Part shown: piece by piece, positions 52,199 through 64,000 of the stretch
Layout of the letters: every line of letters starts with the position of its first letter
Numbering within the stretch: the stretch's first letter is position 1
NCBI GenBank assembly: GCA_050084515.1
Contig: CM114272.1
Span: 23,312,001 to 23,376,000, forward strand
Source: Blasia pusilla
Taxonomy: Eukaryota > Marchantiophyta > Marchantiopsida > Blasiales
Direction of reading: 5' to 3'
DNA length: 64,000 bases
Position numbers and translations under genes: made by a program
The notes under the pieces: model-generated
Told to the model about the DNA's origin: nothing
Seen by the model: the letters and a program-made list of their open reading frames with translations, nothing else
Databases searched by the model: none

Positions 52199-53590
52199 CC
52201 ACATCTCCTGAGGGAGAACCCCAAATCTAGGTGTGAAGGTGCCATATCGGATGCGATGTCAATTTCACCTATGTGGAAGGGGTCCCATAAGCCAGATCAG
52301 CTTCCCGTGGACTAAAAATCTACTCTACTATACTCTCTCTCTCTCTTGTGATTTGAAGTATTTATATTTCTACCTTGGTATTTTCAATAGCTTTCTTTCT
52401 TGACTAAGATATGCAAAGGGGAAATTTTTCCATACTCCTATTTCTGGTATTGGGCTTTCTTGTGCTACTGCCACATTCCAAATAGAATAAGATAATCAAG
52501 ATGTAATGATGTGCGCGATTTCCTATGTCCACATGATGGTTGAAAAGCCGAGTAAATTATTGAAGAGAGCTTAGAGCTGGAATGATGTAAGAGTTACTTA
52601 TGCATTTGTACATCAGATTATGATGCATGGGTAATATCAAATTTGCAAAATTACATATTTGGCTAGAATCCAGGGTTGTCATTAAAATATTGTCATGTCA
52701 CTGCTACCTATTTTTAACAATTTTGAGTACTATGTCGATGTATGATGGAGCTCCAAGCAATTCTCTTCATCACTTTGAAGCTATTTCATCTGGTTTTCTC
52801 GAATCGTGAAGCTACTTCATATTTTAATTCGTGCTTATGCCTGTCAAAGCGTTGTGTTTACAATGTATCCTTTGCTCCGTGAATGAATTTTTGCAATTAA
52901 ATGATTTCTTCACATCAAGAAAACTGACTCTAATTTTTTCATTCTCTATTGCAGTTTGCAAACTTTGTCTGCTTGGAGAGTTTATGCCAGAAATTGATTT
53001 TTTTGTTATTCTTCATGGTGAGTCCTCTCGTTCCTCCATAAATCCTCTCATTTTCATTCATGTATGATCTTTTGGATGACATGTGAATGGCACTTAATCT
53101 CTAGGCTATGACTCAAAGCATTTTGATAGTCACAAGAAGCTTGTGTGCACGATATAATGTCATGCCACACTACCGTGCTCTATTCCATCAAGGAACAAAT
53201 GCAATTATATATTTCAAGGAGTCTCTTCTCTTAGTTCTTGTTCTCAGAATGAAGAAGTCTTATGTACATTTGATTATTTTCAGACCTTGGTGCTACCCAC
53301 CCTGACCAACGGAACAAGGAGTCATGTAAACCAACGCCATCGTGCCTTGAAATTCTATGCTGCTAGTTGCTATCTCGATCTGCAAACTTACTCTGAAGGG
53401 ACAATCTCATGTAAGTGACTCTCACCAAGTGGACAAACAATATTTTTTCAATTAAATTGTACATGTTTAAAACAAATATTGAGAATTAAGGTTAATTATA
53501 TTGGTGAATGTTATGGATTATTATAATGCACAAGTAATTCAAGATAATTCAAGTTGTTTCTACATGGAAAAGAAAAAACTCTCTGATCTT
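52199..53590. other. Gene-free spacer
   Basis: AT-rich. Short frames such as 52831-53067 and 53108-53305 (plus) are hydrophobic and unrecognised, and nothing further can be supported. Confidence 0.35.
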
Positions 53591-53854
53591 GGTAGGATTG
53601 CTCGCCATGATAAGAAGCTTTGGTGAAGAGAAAAGGAGGCAGCAAGGGTCTTGAGGCTACAAAAGCTTAGATGTCCTTGTAATGAGTGTAAGGGAATCAA
53701 ATTGAGATTATTGCATGTAGTTGAAAAAATCTTAATTGAATATAAGCGGTATCCTTCAAGGTGGATCTGGAGAAATACAGAGGATTATGACTCCTCAGAT
53801 GAAGAGTGGAAATCACAAGGCATGGATTTTAAAAAGGTAAAAGACAATCCTTAA
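53591..53854 (+). mobile_element. Fragment resembling the CACTA transposase-associated domain
   Basis: A plus-strand frame with one TGA reads RHDKKLW, stop, REKEAARVLRLQKLRC, then CPCNECKG. It continues through VEKILIEYKRYPSRWIWR to a DSSDEEWKS acidic end. The CPC-x2-C cluster, the basic helix ending in YxRxP..W, and the DSSDEEW tail recall the N-terminal transposase-associated domain of plant CACTA elements. No transposase core follows, so this is only a remnant. Confidence 0.4.
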
Positions 53855-56800
53855 GTTAGGGTGTTTTTTCTCTCGTAGAAATTTTAGGAATTTCTATATG
53901 TTTAGTCTACTTAACTTGGAGTTTCCTCCTACTACAATTCAGGGCTTTTGTTCTTATACCTTCAGTTTTTATAAACTCTGTAATTGGAATTTTCATTTAT
54001 TATTCAATGTCTTTTCTTTTCTTACCACGATGAATTCCAATTTCAGGTTATCTTGCTGGAGTTTTCCATCAAATTGTGCCTATTTTGAATGATTCTTCTT
54101 TTATATTGAAAGCTGGCATTCATATCCTCATACTCTCAAATCGCAATGATAATTGGTTTTGGTATTCATATAATTATATTAAGTACCAAACTAGTAATAC
54201 TCCTCAATTTACGGCTACATGTTACATTCTACAACCACAACCAGTTGTAAGATAATTGGCCATAGTCTCTAAAGTAGGAATTCACCGAATGAGCATAAGT
54301 TATTGGGGGAAAATGTCACTTAATTAAAACTAAATATAGTTCTCCAAAATCCACATGGCATACCATAATATGGACATGTAACTTCTTTTGAGGCTAATTT
54401 AAGACTGATATTAGTGAATTAATTACTTATGATAGTAAAGTACGACTAAAGAATCTATAATACATGCTCGTGTTACATATTATTACACTCCAGCTCATCA
54501 TCTCAAGAGGGCCATATCATCCTTACACAATTAATGACTCTACTCTATCTAGTGTGAAAATATCAAAGTCATATCTTGCCACCATGCGATGTAGGATTGA
54601 TGACGTGTCTATTCACAATTGGGAATCCAATGCGACGAGTCCTTGGACTCTACGTTATTTTTAGTTGTATATCTAGTTATTAGTCATAATCTCTAATTTA
54701 CAACCAAGACTAGTTGTAAAAGCTAGTGTCTAAACAATACATTCCTTCTAGTGTAGTATATTGTGTTAAGTGCTATTGTTATAATATATGTGGCCAAAAA
54801 AAACTCCAATTTCCTTCATCATTTAACAATCCATTCATATGATATTTGGATTAATTAAAAATTACCATAATATATAGTTCCTATAAATAGAGCACTCTCT
54901 TATATACGAGATAATTACAAACTATCGCCACTAACTAGGCGCATCTTCTCACATGATAATAATAAGACTAACTCTTGAAAGGTAGGCTATTTCTCTCTGA
55001 TTGGGATGGAGGTCCCAAAGGACTCATAATCTTTTTAAAGAACATGAAGAGGAAAAAAAATTAGATCATCATTTTCTATAATCATCGTTGTGCGCCTATT
55101 CATCCTCAACGTTGATGTTATGTATTCTTGAAGCTTCCATTCAATAGGTCATGCTCTCTTTTATGATCTGCACTCAAACACACTCATATTAGTCACTTTG
55201 GAGTATGGATGGTGAAATTCATGTTCTATAGCATTGTATGTGCGTATGACAATTTGAACCAAATTTGATTGTTACAACCATGATTTAGATTCATCAAAGA
55301 TCACATCTCAATAGACGTAAAATTTTCTTGTGGATGGATCATATTATAGAAGAATAGTTAAGTTCAAGAAGATATTTCTTTCATGAAAATGTAACTTTTC
55401 ACCTTTCTAATTTGGAATATAAATAAAGCGTATGCTACGAAACATTTTTTCAAGAACGAGGAATCATCCAATCATTACTGTCTAGTGGAGAGGTGTTTGA
55501 AAAATGAAAGGGTGCTCTGGTATAATAATAATTAGGGTAAGCTTATGCAATTTATGGATTCAACTTGCCTCTCATAATTAGCTCTAAATTTTTATCCATT
55601 TTAATTTAATTTCAAATGATTTTATGGGCTGAGAGAAGAATGATCTTATTAGTTGAATGTGCCAAATGTGAATAGGAGAGAAGGCACTCTTCAATAATAT
55701 AGACTAAAGTGTCGCCCATGTTATCTTCAAATTTAAAAAAAACTCTAGTCCTCCTTTTCCTTCCTCATTTAATAGAACAAGTTAGAATGCTTGTGCGATG
55801 CACCCACATTCTTAACACTATTTTTCAATTCAAAGTATTGCGCGTGCAATAAGGTACAATAATGAACCTAGCCATATAGATCGGCCGCCACTTCGCGTGA
55901 CTTAAGGCGAATCCACTTACAACCAACTGACGCCATCCGTTTGGATTCCACCTAGCTAACCATTAGTTTTCCATACATACGATACACGGTGATCATCAGT
56001 CCCTTGCAAAATTTGTTTAAGCGAGCAATGAAGATTCGATGAGAAACTACTTCCACGCCCACAACAAGCCTAGATGCCGACACACATGTACTCACTCTCA
56101 TCCCGTTAACTTATTACAAGTTTGCTTTCATGAGTACCCCTGATCAGTTTGCACAAATGTGGATGTTGCGGAGATTCAAACGTGCATGTTGTGGAATGCA
56201 TGTTTTTCACAACGGTTCTGCAAGGAGGCAGACTCACATTGACAGTAGAAAAAGATGACGGGCTTAATGGAGTTTTGAGTCTCTAATGAAAAGCGATCTC
56301 GTGGAAGATCCATCGTAGAGTACAAGAGAGCATGGAGGCAAGGAAATGGATGGTAGTATAGGAATCTCTATGTAGCAAGTCAAACCAAATTCATTCGTGT
56401 TCAATGTAATAACATTTTAAATTTTCTAGCAAATTGATTGAGCAAAGCCACATTGTATTGCATATTTGTGGTTGCAAAGAAATGGCTCCGGGGCGGCTGC
56501 AAGAGCCCCATGAGGACATACAACACGAACAAACATGTTTAACGTAAGACATATAGCCAACCAATTTGATAGAGACGACAACCAACCTCCACCATTAACT
56601 TCATCCTCGTCTAGTATATAGGTAATTCCATTTCCTCTTCGTTTGGCAACAAAATCCCATGTACTCCGTCCAGGCTCTTCCTAGCTGCGCACGCCTAGTA
56701 GGTAACTCTAGAGGTACTTTGTATGGGCTCTTCCGTACCTCTGCCACATACACGCTGAACCTCCCTTCAAGTGGCTCCTCTAACATACACATCCCTATCC

Positions 56801-57150
56801 ATCTTATTATAGATCGGTTGGCCACAACTCTCCGAAGTTAGACAAATGTGTATGGATGGGGGCACAAGTGCAATGTTACTTTTGCAAGTGTCTCTACATA
56901 TTTCCATTCCTATCTTGCCGAAACAAGTGTTCCCTTGCTATTTTATAAGGGACCTTCCTTTTCAATGAAGACCACTTATCCGGGAGGGGAATTACTAAAC
57001 TAAGTAAACCCCCCATCACATTCCAAAATAGATTATCTTCATATGACTCCTTCTCTTAAAATTTTCTGACCCCATCCTCTTTTAACTAACAAAATAACGA
57101 TCCCAAATAATGGGAACGGCGCAATACTATACTATCCCCAATTAAGTAAA
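53855..57150. other. Gene-free AT-rich spacer
   Basis: No coding sequence is supported. It contains a copy of the recurring ATGCTTGTGCGATGCAC motif (55785) and an ATAATAATAATTAG stretch near 55520. A TATAAATAG box near 54890 has no following gene. Confidence 0.4.
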
Positions 57151-57830
57151 GAATCTCTTACCGAACGTGAGAATGAAGTCGATCATCCAATCGCCAGGAT
57201 GCGTTGGGATGAAGCTCGGAGAATCCGTTACCCTTACCCTTAAGCTGGGATCTCCGCGGGCCTCCACCGGAGGAGCGGCAGTCACGGAACCCATCAGCTC
57301 GCAAGTCGGAAGCCTGACGGTTGGGCGAAAGACAGTCGTCACAGTCAAGTGACAACCACGATCGCGAGAGTTCCGGAACCTGTGCTCCCTGCAGCCACGT
57401 CTGGCAGGATCGGCAGGACGAAGGTGAGATAGATACAGGATCTGCAAAGGAGGCGGAGAGCGAGAGCGAGGACTGCCATGTCGTGGCAGTCTTCGGGGCT
57501 CGGCCGTGGCCCACGTCCGCCTTTCCGAGACCATGGAGAAAGAATGAAGGGGAGGGATCCGGTTGGCTCTACCACAGTCTACCGGAGTAAATGGAGAGGC
57601 GGAGTGGGCAGAGGAGCGGACGGCACCTCTGCGCCAGTCGACCATGCGGACCGACCATAGTCGTCCGTGGCGAGTGAAGATGGGGGGATCAGTGGGGCGT
57701 GGTCAGGAGGCCACCGCTGCCGCGGTGGAAAATGGAGAGTGACCATAGTCGGGCATGGAGAATGAAGAGGGACCGCATTTAGGAGAAAACGCGGTCCCTC
57801 ATTCTTAGAGAAAGGGATCTTCAAATCCCA
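57151..57830. other. GC- and CpG-rich patch without a recognised gene
   Basis: It stands out sharply from the flanking AT-rich DNA. Frames are open on both strands (up to 167 codons on minus, 57142-57645, and 89 on plus), but none shows a known domain, and none has a convincing partner exon. It could be a CpG island with a first exon of an unrecognised gene or a captured GC-rich fragment. Confidence 0.35.
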
Positions 57831-58113
57831 TCCTTTTTTACACGAAAAAAATGTGAACTATGAAGGGTACAGTCAGTTCCTCTTTTCGTAGCGATAGTCA
57901 GAAGTAGTTTTTCGTCGCTGTCGCTTACCAGCAGAGATTCCAGTTTTTTCTTCGATAGTTTACTTCCACTTGAGACTACACATCTTTCCAAAAGAGGGCA
58001 GGACGATTGAGTTCACTGTCTGTGAGGGTGCGGTTCCTAAACAGTGAAGGCACGAAGAGTTGTGTGGTTGAAATGGAGTAGGTGGGAGACTACAGGCAAC
58101 AAAAACTGAAGGC

Positions 58114-58391
58114 TTTCTCGTATCCGAGGAAGGCCATAAAAAACGTGTCATATACATACATGCTCGGCAACTCAATTAGATTCGGCCGAGTATCTTCTCC
58201 TTTCGGACAGTTTCGTATAGAGGACAAGGATGAATTTGTCGTAGTAGAGGGTAACAAGGACTAGCGTGTTTCTCGTCTCCGAGAAAGGCCCTCGAATAAG
58301 TCTCATATATATGCTCGACAAGTCATTTAGATTCGGCCACATTCCTTCTCCTTTCAGACAGCTTCATACAGAAGCAAGGATGAATTTGTCA
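58114..58391. repeat. Tandem duplication, ~150-bp period
   Basis: TTTCTCGTATCCGAGGAAGGCC at 58114 recurs as TTTCTCGTCTCCGAGAAAGGCC at 58269. Both copies continue through ATTTAGATTCGGCC or its variant to CAAGGATGAATTTGTC (ends 58240 and 58390). It lies about 100 bases beyond the photolyase stop codon. Confidence 0.75.
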
Positions 58392-58492
58392 GACGAGCAG
58401 GCTTCAACACAGCGGACGACAGGTGATTCCATGTGAACTACAGGAAGCACGCACCGAGTTGAAGGAAATGAAATGCAGGCGTTTATATATTT

Positions 58493-61400
58493 TTATTGTG
58501 AATTATGAGCGGTAGAGATCTTCACAGACTCCTTCGCCTTCTTCTTCACTGAACTGACCAGTCTATTGACATGCGCTATGTATCCATCAACGTTAAATTT
58601 TCGCTTGCAACCTGCATGATTCATATATCGGATCTTCCCAAATACTGGCCGCTCTTTCCATCCCTGTGATGATCCACCACGAGAATCCACGATTCCATTG
58701 AGTTAAAGCGAACCGATTCCCATTGCTATCTTCGATCCAATTTAAAATAGAAAACAAACACTTTCGTCTCAACCGCAATATCTGCTAGGATACGGACATT
58801 GCCTACGATAATTACAGGGCCATAAAGTCGTGAAGAGAGTCATTAGGTCTTAGAATAGGTGAGAGCACCCTGTACCTCACTCACCTGGTCATGAATGCCG
58901 CAAATGGACCACATGCAACCAACGTAGCCGTTGGGGTCACGTCCATCCAGTTCATACTGCATCCGGGAGGTCACGCATATCAGGTGGCTATGCCCATCAA
59001 AAGCTCTTGAGCTAAAATGAGGTATGTTTCCTGCTCAGCACCTACATACAGGGCTCAACTGCTACTTCTATTCTAAACAGCGTAACCTCGTACATTGTGA
59101 TGTTCACTTACGTTAGTTTCAAAGCATGGCAGCTTATACACCTTCTACCATATTCGGGTCAAAAGACTTCATCTACTTTCCTCATAAATTCTTAGATGAC
59201 GGCAAAATTGAGATTGCTGTGTCAAATTATGGAGAGACAAAGCTGTTCTACCTTGTCGTTAAGGTAAATAGCGTCAGCAAGAGCTTGTTCCGGACTGGAT
59301 GTCCACTCTAAAATCTTTTTAGCCCAGTACATTCTGCACAAAGAAATTCAATTTGTCGGTGAATACGAGAACCGTCCCACTAGGAAAAACCCCCAAGGTT
59401 AGCAATCGTAAATTCCGTGACAGAATCCTCATCACGATTGCAAATCTAAATGACGTCAAACAAGTCTCCTCAGTTAGCATTGCTCCATGAGAATGAAGGT
59501 GAGAGGTGAGGTTTACTGATCCTTTTCTCAGCAAAACGTGATGTGAATCTGTCTTTCGCACACTATCCAAGAAGCTTGGGAGAAAGACTCCACAATACCT
59601 CATGAATCCGTGCATCTTGCCATGGTAGACCATCTCCAATTGTGCGGCGTTCCACAGCTGCATGAATTATACGGTTGACGCGATGAGATTACTCCAGAAC
59701 TGAACTAAATCTCGGTAAGGCCGATACAAAACTTGGGAAAGCGTGTCAGCAACGTGCGACTTCATCGACTTCCAAGCACGACGAATAGAACTGGGAGAAT
59801 TCCGCGGGCTGCCAAACTGTCAACGCAAAGAAATATGTGTCCTCATCTCAACGCTGAACGTGAGACGATACTGAAGCAGTAAACTTACTGTATCGTGAGT
59901 TCTTCCCTTCTCCAGTTCTTCCGTCCTGCAGACCAAGAAAGAATATCATTTATTTATGGCAAATGTTGGGTGTCTCACACGAGGTGCCAATCTTGCAACT
60001 CCAAGCGGAAAGTTTCGTTCTTTCTCGTGTTCCAATGATCATCGGTAGGGTTTGTAATCATATGCGGAAGTAGATTTTGACGGCTCAACATAGAAACGTA
60101 CGAGTACAAGTGCTCCCGCTTGTCCGATTTGTGTGCGTTAAGAGAATTTCGAGCCCAGTCCCAAGCGCCTAGAATGTTGTCATAATTCGGTTGGTAGTAG
60201 CAAAAGTTATCTGCAAGTTCCCGCCGCACAACTAGCTCTTCCAAGAAGGAATCCACTACCTGGCACCACATCCAGAAATGAGACAAAGAATTCAGCAAAT
60301 GCTCGCCATTTGTTGATTGTAAAGTCAAAATCCACGTCACGCCAAATGGCTACGATCTGTTACTTACTGAGATGAGAGAACCGCCTTGCTGAGATGTAAG
60401 TTAGCCTCTCTACTCTTTGCTTATGTGTACAAAGGTACTGCCTACGAAGTGGCTCGGCCTTCAGATGACAGAGACCAGAGCGCAAAAAGGTTTCCCTTGA
60501 TCTCAACTACTACCTCGGTCCTTGTTCCGTTTCTCTCAACTGCAACAATCTGGTAAGGCATGAGGACTACAGACGGCAAGGTGCGTCCCTCACTTCATCA
60601 TTGATAATGTTCATCATTGCATCAGGCCTAGAAAGAGAGGGATAGGGTGTGAATCTATGACACTGCCTGGTGCAAATTGCTCTCACTCAACATTATACTC
60701 TTCACGAACCAGACGCATACCTCTCGACACTGTTGGAAACTGAAACTGAACTATCGCTCCCTGCAGAAAAAGACGAAAATCCCCCAGTTGGTCCCAAAGA
60801 GCTTTGTGAAAGGTTGGTGCCGGCAACGACCTGGACATCATCATTCAACTGCAGACAACCTCCTATCCTACCGTTCGTCATGGGTAGTTCAGACCCTCCG
60901 GCAGGATTTTGATTCAACTGCCAGGGTGACATAGTACAATGCAGGGCAATTCAAACAAAAAGTGAGTGGAGGCGAAGTTAATTGCTAGCAACCACGGATC
61001 GCACCTACCTTAGGATTTGATTTTCGAAACTGGCGACCTTCTAAGGCCGCTCGTTGTGGAGCAATGTGTCCGTAGTGCAGATATGGAGAAATATTGGAGA
61101 GGCACGAGGTCTTGCTTGGATCGTTGCGAAACTCGTACTTCGAGAGGCGTTTGGTGAGGAACCCGTCCTTGGGGTTGAGGAGCAGCTCCATAGCCGCTTC
61201 TTCTCCAGGCTCACACCAATCAACTTCTGGAACTTCTGCACCCAGACTTATACCAGAGAGAGTGCTACATGAATGAAAGCCCAATTGATCTGTTGGATCA
61301 AATAAGTAGACAAGGATCGTCGCTGCTGAGGAGATAGGAGCAGTCGAGGAAGAGACCAGAGACGTGGTGGAGGAAAATTTCATTCACAAGAAATAAAGAG

Positions 61401-62685
61401 AGGAAACAAAGCTCCGAGTCCGAACTAGAGTGGGATTCCTAAAGGCTTTCCGAGCAATTCACCTCAACACCTCTTCGATCAACGCGTCCCATTTTATGGG
61501 ATCCGGGGGGGCAGACGTCCAAGGCTCTTCGGGGTTCTTCAGCGGAGGAAAATCTTTCAAGTACTCCGGAAGAAGCTTGTGAATTTTTGTCCTGATCGTG
61601 CGAGCTCCATATTCCAACTTGGATGAAGCGACCCAAACAGGTACCACATTGTGCGCGTCTACTTCGTGAACTGCAATCGAATCTCCAATATTTGCACACA
61701 ATCCTTTCCGCCACATGCGACCTATTCTCAAAGGAGAAAAATCCATCACCACCATAGATCCACCACATCGCTGCACGAATGCCGGAATGGTGTCCTCTGC
61801 TTTTCCCTGGCACACGATCCCATGCTCCACTCGCTCATTTGCACTATCGAAAGTCTTCAATCCCACCCGTAAGCTATGACAAAGAAACCGATCTGCAAAC
61901 CCTGAAGAACTTCGTCTTGACAGCAACGCAATTTACGGAGAGGCTCCAAACCCTAAGTACTCGATCGCTAGATTCGAAATTGACTGCTTCAGGGACTCTA
62001 GTTGCAGCGTAAGGTTTGGAGTACGTACCCGAAATAAGAAGAAAGGGATACCGGCAGCCCGAAGATTTTTCTCCACGATCCGGAGACCTCGCAACATGAA
62101 TCCAAAATGACGAGCCTTGGCATTCAAGAAATTTTCCACTAAATTAAACGCGACCGCCACTGGAGCACCCTTCTTCTTGGCCTCTTGAATGGCATGAAGC
62201 AATGCCCAATTGTCCCGTGAACGTTGGTCTCTCGACATCCAGTAAATAACGGGCCCTAGCTTGGTAGGATCGCCCTGCTTCAAAACGAGCACCCTACCCT
62301 GATGCACTTCATCACTGACAGTCGCTTTCTTTTTCAAAACATCCTTCAGCTCGACGTTCGCCGCCTCAGGCTCAAACGCATTCATTTCTTTCCTCGATTT
62401 CTTGTTCGCTGGCAAGTCATCCGCTCCCTTCTGGGTTTTCTTAAGGGCCACATCGATTTGCGGCTGCCCAGGCTTCAGCTTTCTCTTAGCAACCGTGGTC
62501 ATCTCTGCAACCACCAGAGAGAAGCGGCCAGACACAAGCAATGGAGCTGAACGAAGGCAATGCTGATAGTTCCGCGTTCTAGGGCAACCGGTGATGAGAG
62601 AGAGCACGACAGCAGTGGATAATGGGACAACAGCTCGAAACAACGGGCGTGCAGAAAGAAAAAATTCAGACTTGAGCGTCAACAT
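58493..62685 (-). CDS. PHR1: Class II CPD photolyase
   Basis: Flavin-dependent light-driven repair of cyclobutane pyrimidine dimers. Nine exons join in phase: 62685-62029, 61806-61463, 61246-61009, 60259-60102, 59925-59889 (37 bases), 59657-59599, 59333-59252, 58956-58885 and 58663-58493. The product is about 605 residues. Class II landmarks run in order: [121 protein letters not shown] and [15 protein letters not shown]. All seem intact. The chosen ATG adds about 100 residues before the photolyase domain compared with Arabidopsis PHR1. A second ATG at residue 62 (MTTVAKRK) would drop a hydrophobic Arg/Ser-rich leader. Between it and the domain lie basic clusters (KRKLKPG, KKSRKE) suited to nuclear import. 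The exon 2/3 join uses an ATAAG acceptor and is the least certain. Confidence 0.95.
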
Positions 62686-64000
62686 AGACAGGGGCTATCA
62701 AACAGCGCAGATTTCCAGATGAATGAACGCCAGGACCCTGAGAACTCCATACGACGAAGGTTCAAATCAGACCAAGACCACCGCAAATTTCTTTCCGAGG
62801 TATGACCGAGTGATTGCAAGCTCAAGACTAATCACTACGGCCCAAGTTCTAGCTGCTGACACAACGAGCTCTGCCTCTCATTCGCGACTCCACCGCTAAA
62901 ATTCTCCGCGACACAGGAAAATTACGCACGCGGCATCGCGGCCAGAAAATCGCCAACATCCCCGGCCAAATCGAACCTGCCTAACCCTCAAAGAAGCGCA
63001 TCTTCAGCGCAACCGTTGCGGCATCTCCATCGGCGTGGGTTGCGAAGTTGCACATCGAATTCCGGAGGATGGCGCCAAGCGATGGTTTCATTTCATTTCA
63101 CATTAGGAGCAATGCTGAAACTGTAGTGTCAGTCTAACTTCTCAGGCGTTGATTAAATCCACAAAAGCGAGGGAAAGTGAATACAATCCCCGTCGCACGC
63201 GTGGGACACCCGTCCCTTACGTGGGACTCTCTCGCCCTCGTCTTGACCCTCATTGTCGGTCACCTGGTGCTCTACGTCCCTACCACCCATAAGGAGATCT
63301 ACACATGGTGTCGAGCCAATCACCTCCATAACATGGTTCTCATCAATTAACGGATGTTTTCAAGTCTCCTTCACCACCCCATCTATATTATAATGTGAGG
63401 AGGGGGTTTACTTCTTTTGGTAACTCCCCCTTCCCAAAGAAGTGAAGCCCCTCTACGTCTCAAATGTCCTCTTGTGAAAAAAAGTTAAAAGAGATTTGAA
63501 TGAGATTTTATTAAGTCGGCCATCAATTTGAACGAGGAGAGGAGTCGGCCTTATTTTTGAACGAGGGGAGATGACTTCTAATTTGGATCCCACACTTGGC
63601 AAATCTCTACTCACATATGAAACTTTTGGCACTAACTAGCTGTAGTGAGACAAATGTCATCTGACTCGCTTTAGGATGGCGAATAAGTATGCTCTCTAAC
63701 TTGGAGCTCAACAATGTTATCGAAGGAAGTGGCGAGAGGACTGGAGGAAGCTTTCGAAGGAAGTGCCAAGAGAACTGGAGGAAGCATCAGTCGAAGATTC
63801 CGACCATAAATTGGAGCACAATTCGGTCACAAACTGGCGAGAGAACTAGAGGAACCATCAGCCAAAGAGAGGAAGCTTAATTATTTCAAGGTAAATCTTT
63901 CGCGAAGGATCAAAGTTGCCGAGTGTAGGCGTGTCTTTAGTTATGTCTACTCAGTTGTAAACGAGAGAGTTTTCCGTGGAGGTCTGCTACATAAGGTCGG
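62686..64000. other. Upstream of photolyase, then unassigned sequence to window end
   Basis: The region to about 63250 is CpG-rich and likely holds the photolyase promoter. Two CGTGGGAC boxes occur at about 63201 and 63222. Beyond 63480 there is a short repeat, CGAAGGAAGTGGCGAGAGGACTGGAGGAAG, near 63722 with a second variant copy about 35 bases later and a third weaker one near 63835. No gene is recognised. Confidence 0.4.

Noticed and set aside
54880-54910. TATAAATAG promoter-like box
   Set aside because: No gene follows within 2 kb on either strand; in AT-rich DNA such a box is expected by chance.
57142-57645. 167-codon open frame on minus
   Set aside because: Overlapping frames on both strands are equally long, there is no recognisable motif, and the composition looks driven by GC content.

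Overview
This is a stretch of nuclear DNA from a land plant. Four multi-exon or small genes can be read with clear homology: a calmodulin-binding receptor-like kinase of the CRCK group, a RAB2/RABB1 GTPase, a class II CPD photolyase, and a tiny brawnin/UQCC6-like mitochondrial protein. A fifth ORF carries a signal peptide and the plant eight-cysteine (lipid-transfer/protease-inhibitor) motif. Introns are GT-AG, roughly 150 to 1000 bases long. The mixture of plant-only families, degenerate plant transposons and long gene-poor AT-rich spacers fits a medium-to-large plant genome. I suspect a non-flowering plant (bryophyte or lycophyte grade), but the sequence alone does not settle the lineage.

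Layout. 1-2.8 kb: a badly broken, unrecognised coding region on the minus strand with a C2H2-like finger. 3.1-4.2 kb: degenerate purine-rich repeats. 4.2-12 kb: mostly gene-free, with a gene-like fragment near 11.2-11.7 kb. 12.07-17.3 kb (minus): CRCK kinase gene and the eight-cysteine protein just upstream of it, followed by a CpG-rich patch to 18.2 kb. 18.2-35 kb: AT-rich, CpG-poor transposon graveyard. It includes a Ty3/gypsy integrase remnant, a probable LTR, and a second gag-protease remnant. 35.6-36.5 kb: a 49-bp minisatellite and a 255-bp tandem duplication. 37-39.25 kb (plus): decayed hAT transposase. 40.3-40.9 kb (plus): UQCC6-like gene. 43.5-46.8 kb (minus): RABB1. 47-57 kb: gene-free, with a perfect hairpin, a SINE-like unit and a CACTA-like fragment. 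57.1-57.8 kb: GC-rich patch. 58.5-62.7 kb (minus): class II photolyase. 62.7-64 kb: its upstream region and unassigned sequence.

The intact genes are unrelated housekeeping or stress genes (secretory traffic, DNA repair, complex III assembly, signalling). Each sits in a short CpG-containing island separated by decayed repeats, and no operon-like or pathway cluster is seen. The most interesting points are five. First, the 74-residue two-exon UQCC6-like gene is easily missed by gene finders. Second, the eight-cysteine exon and the kinase gene have compatible splice phases, raising the possibility of a chimeric receptor. Third, a tandem duplication inside the kinase gene has copied a 5' splice site. 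Fourth, the photolyase has an unusual N-terminal extension. Fifth, the 0-2.8 kb coding ruin belongs to a family I cannot name.
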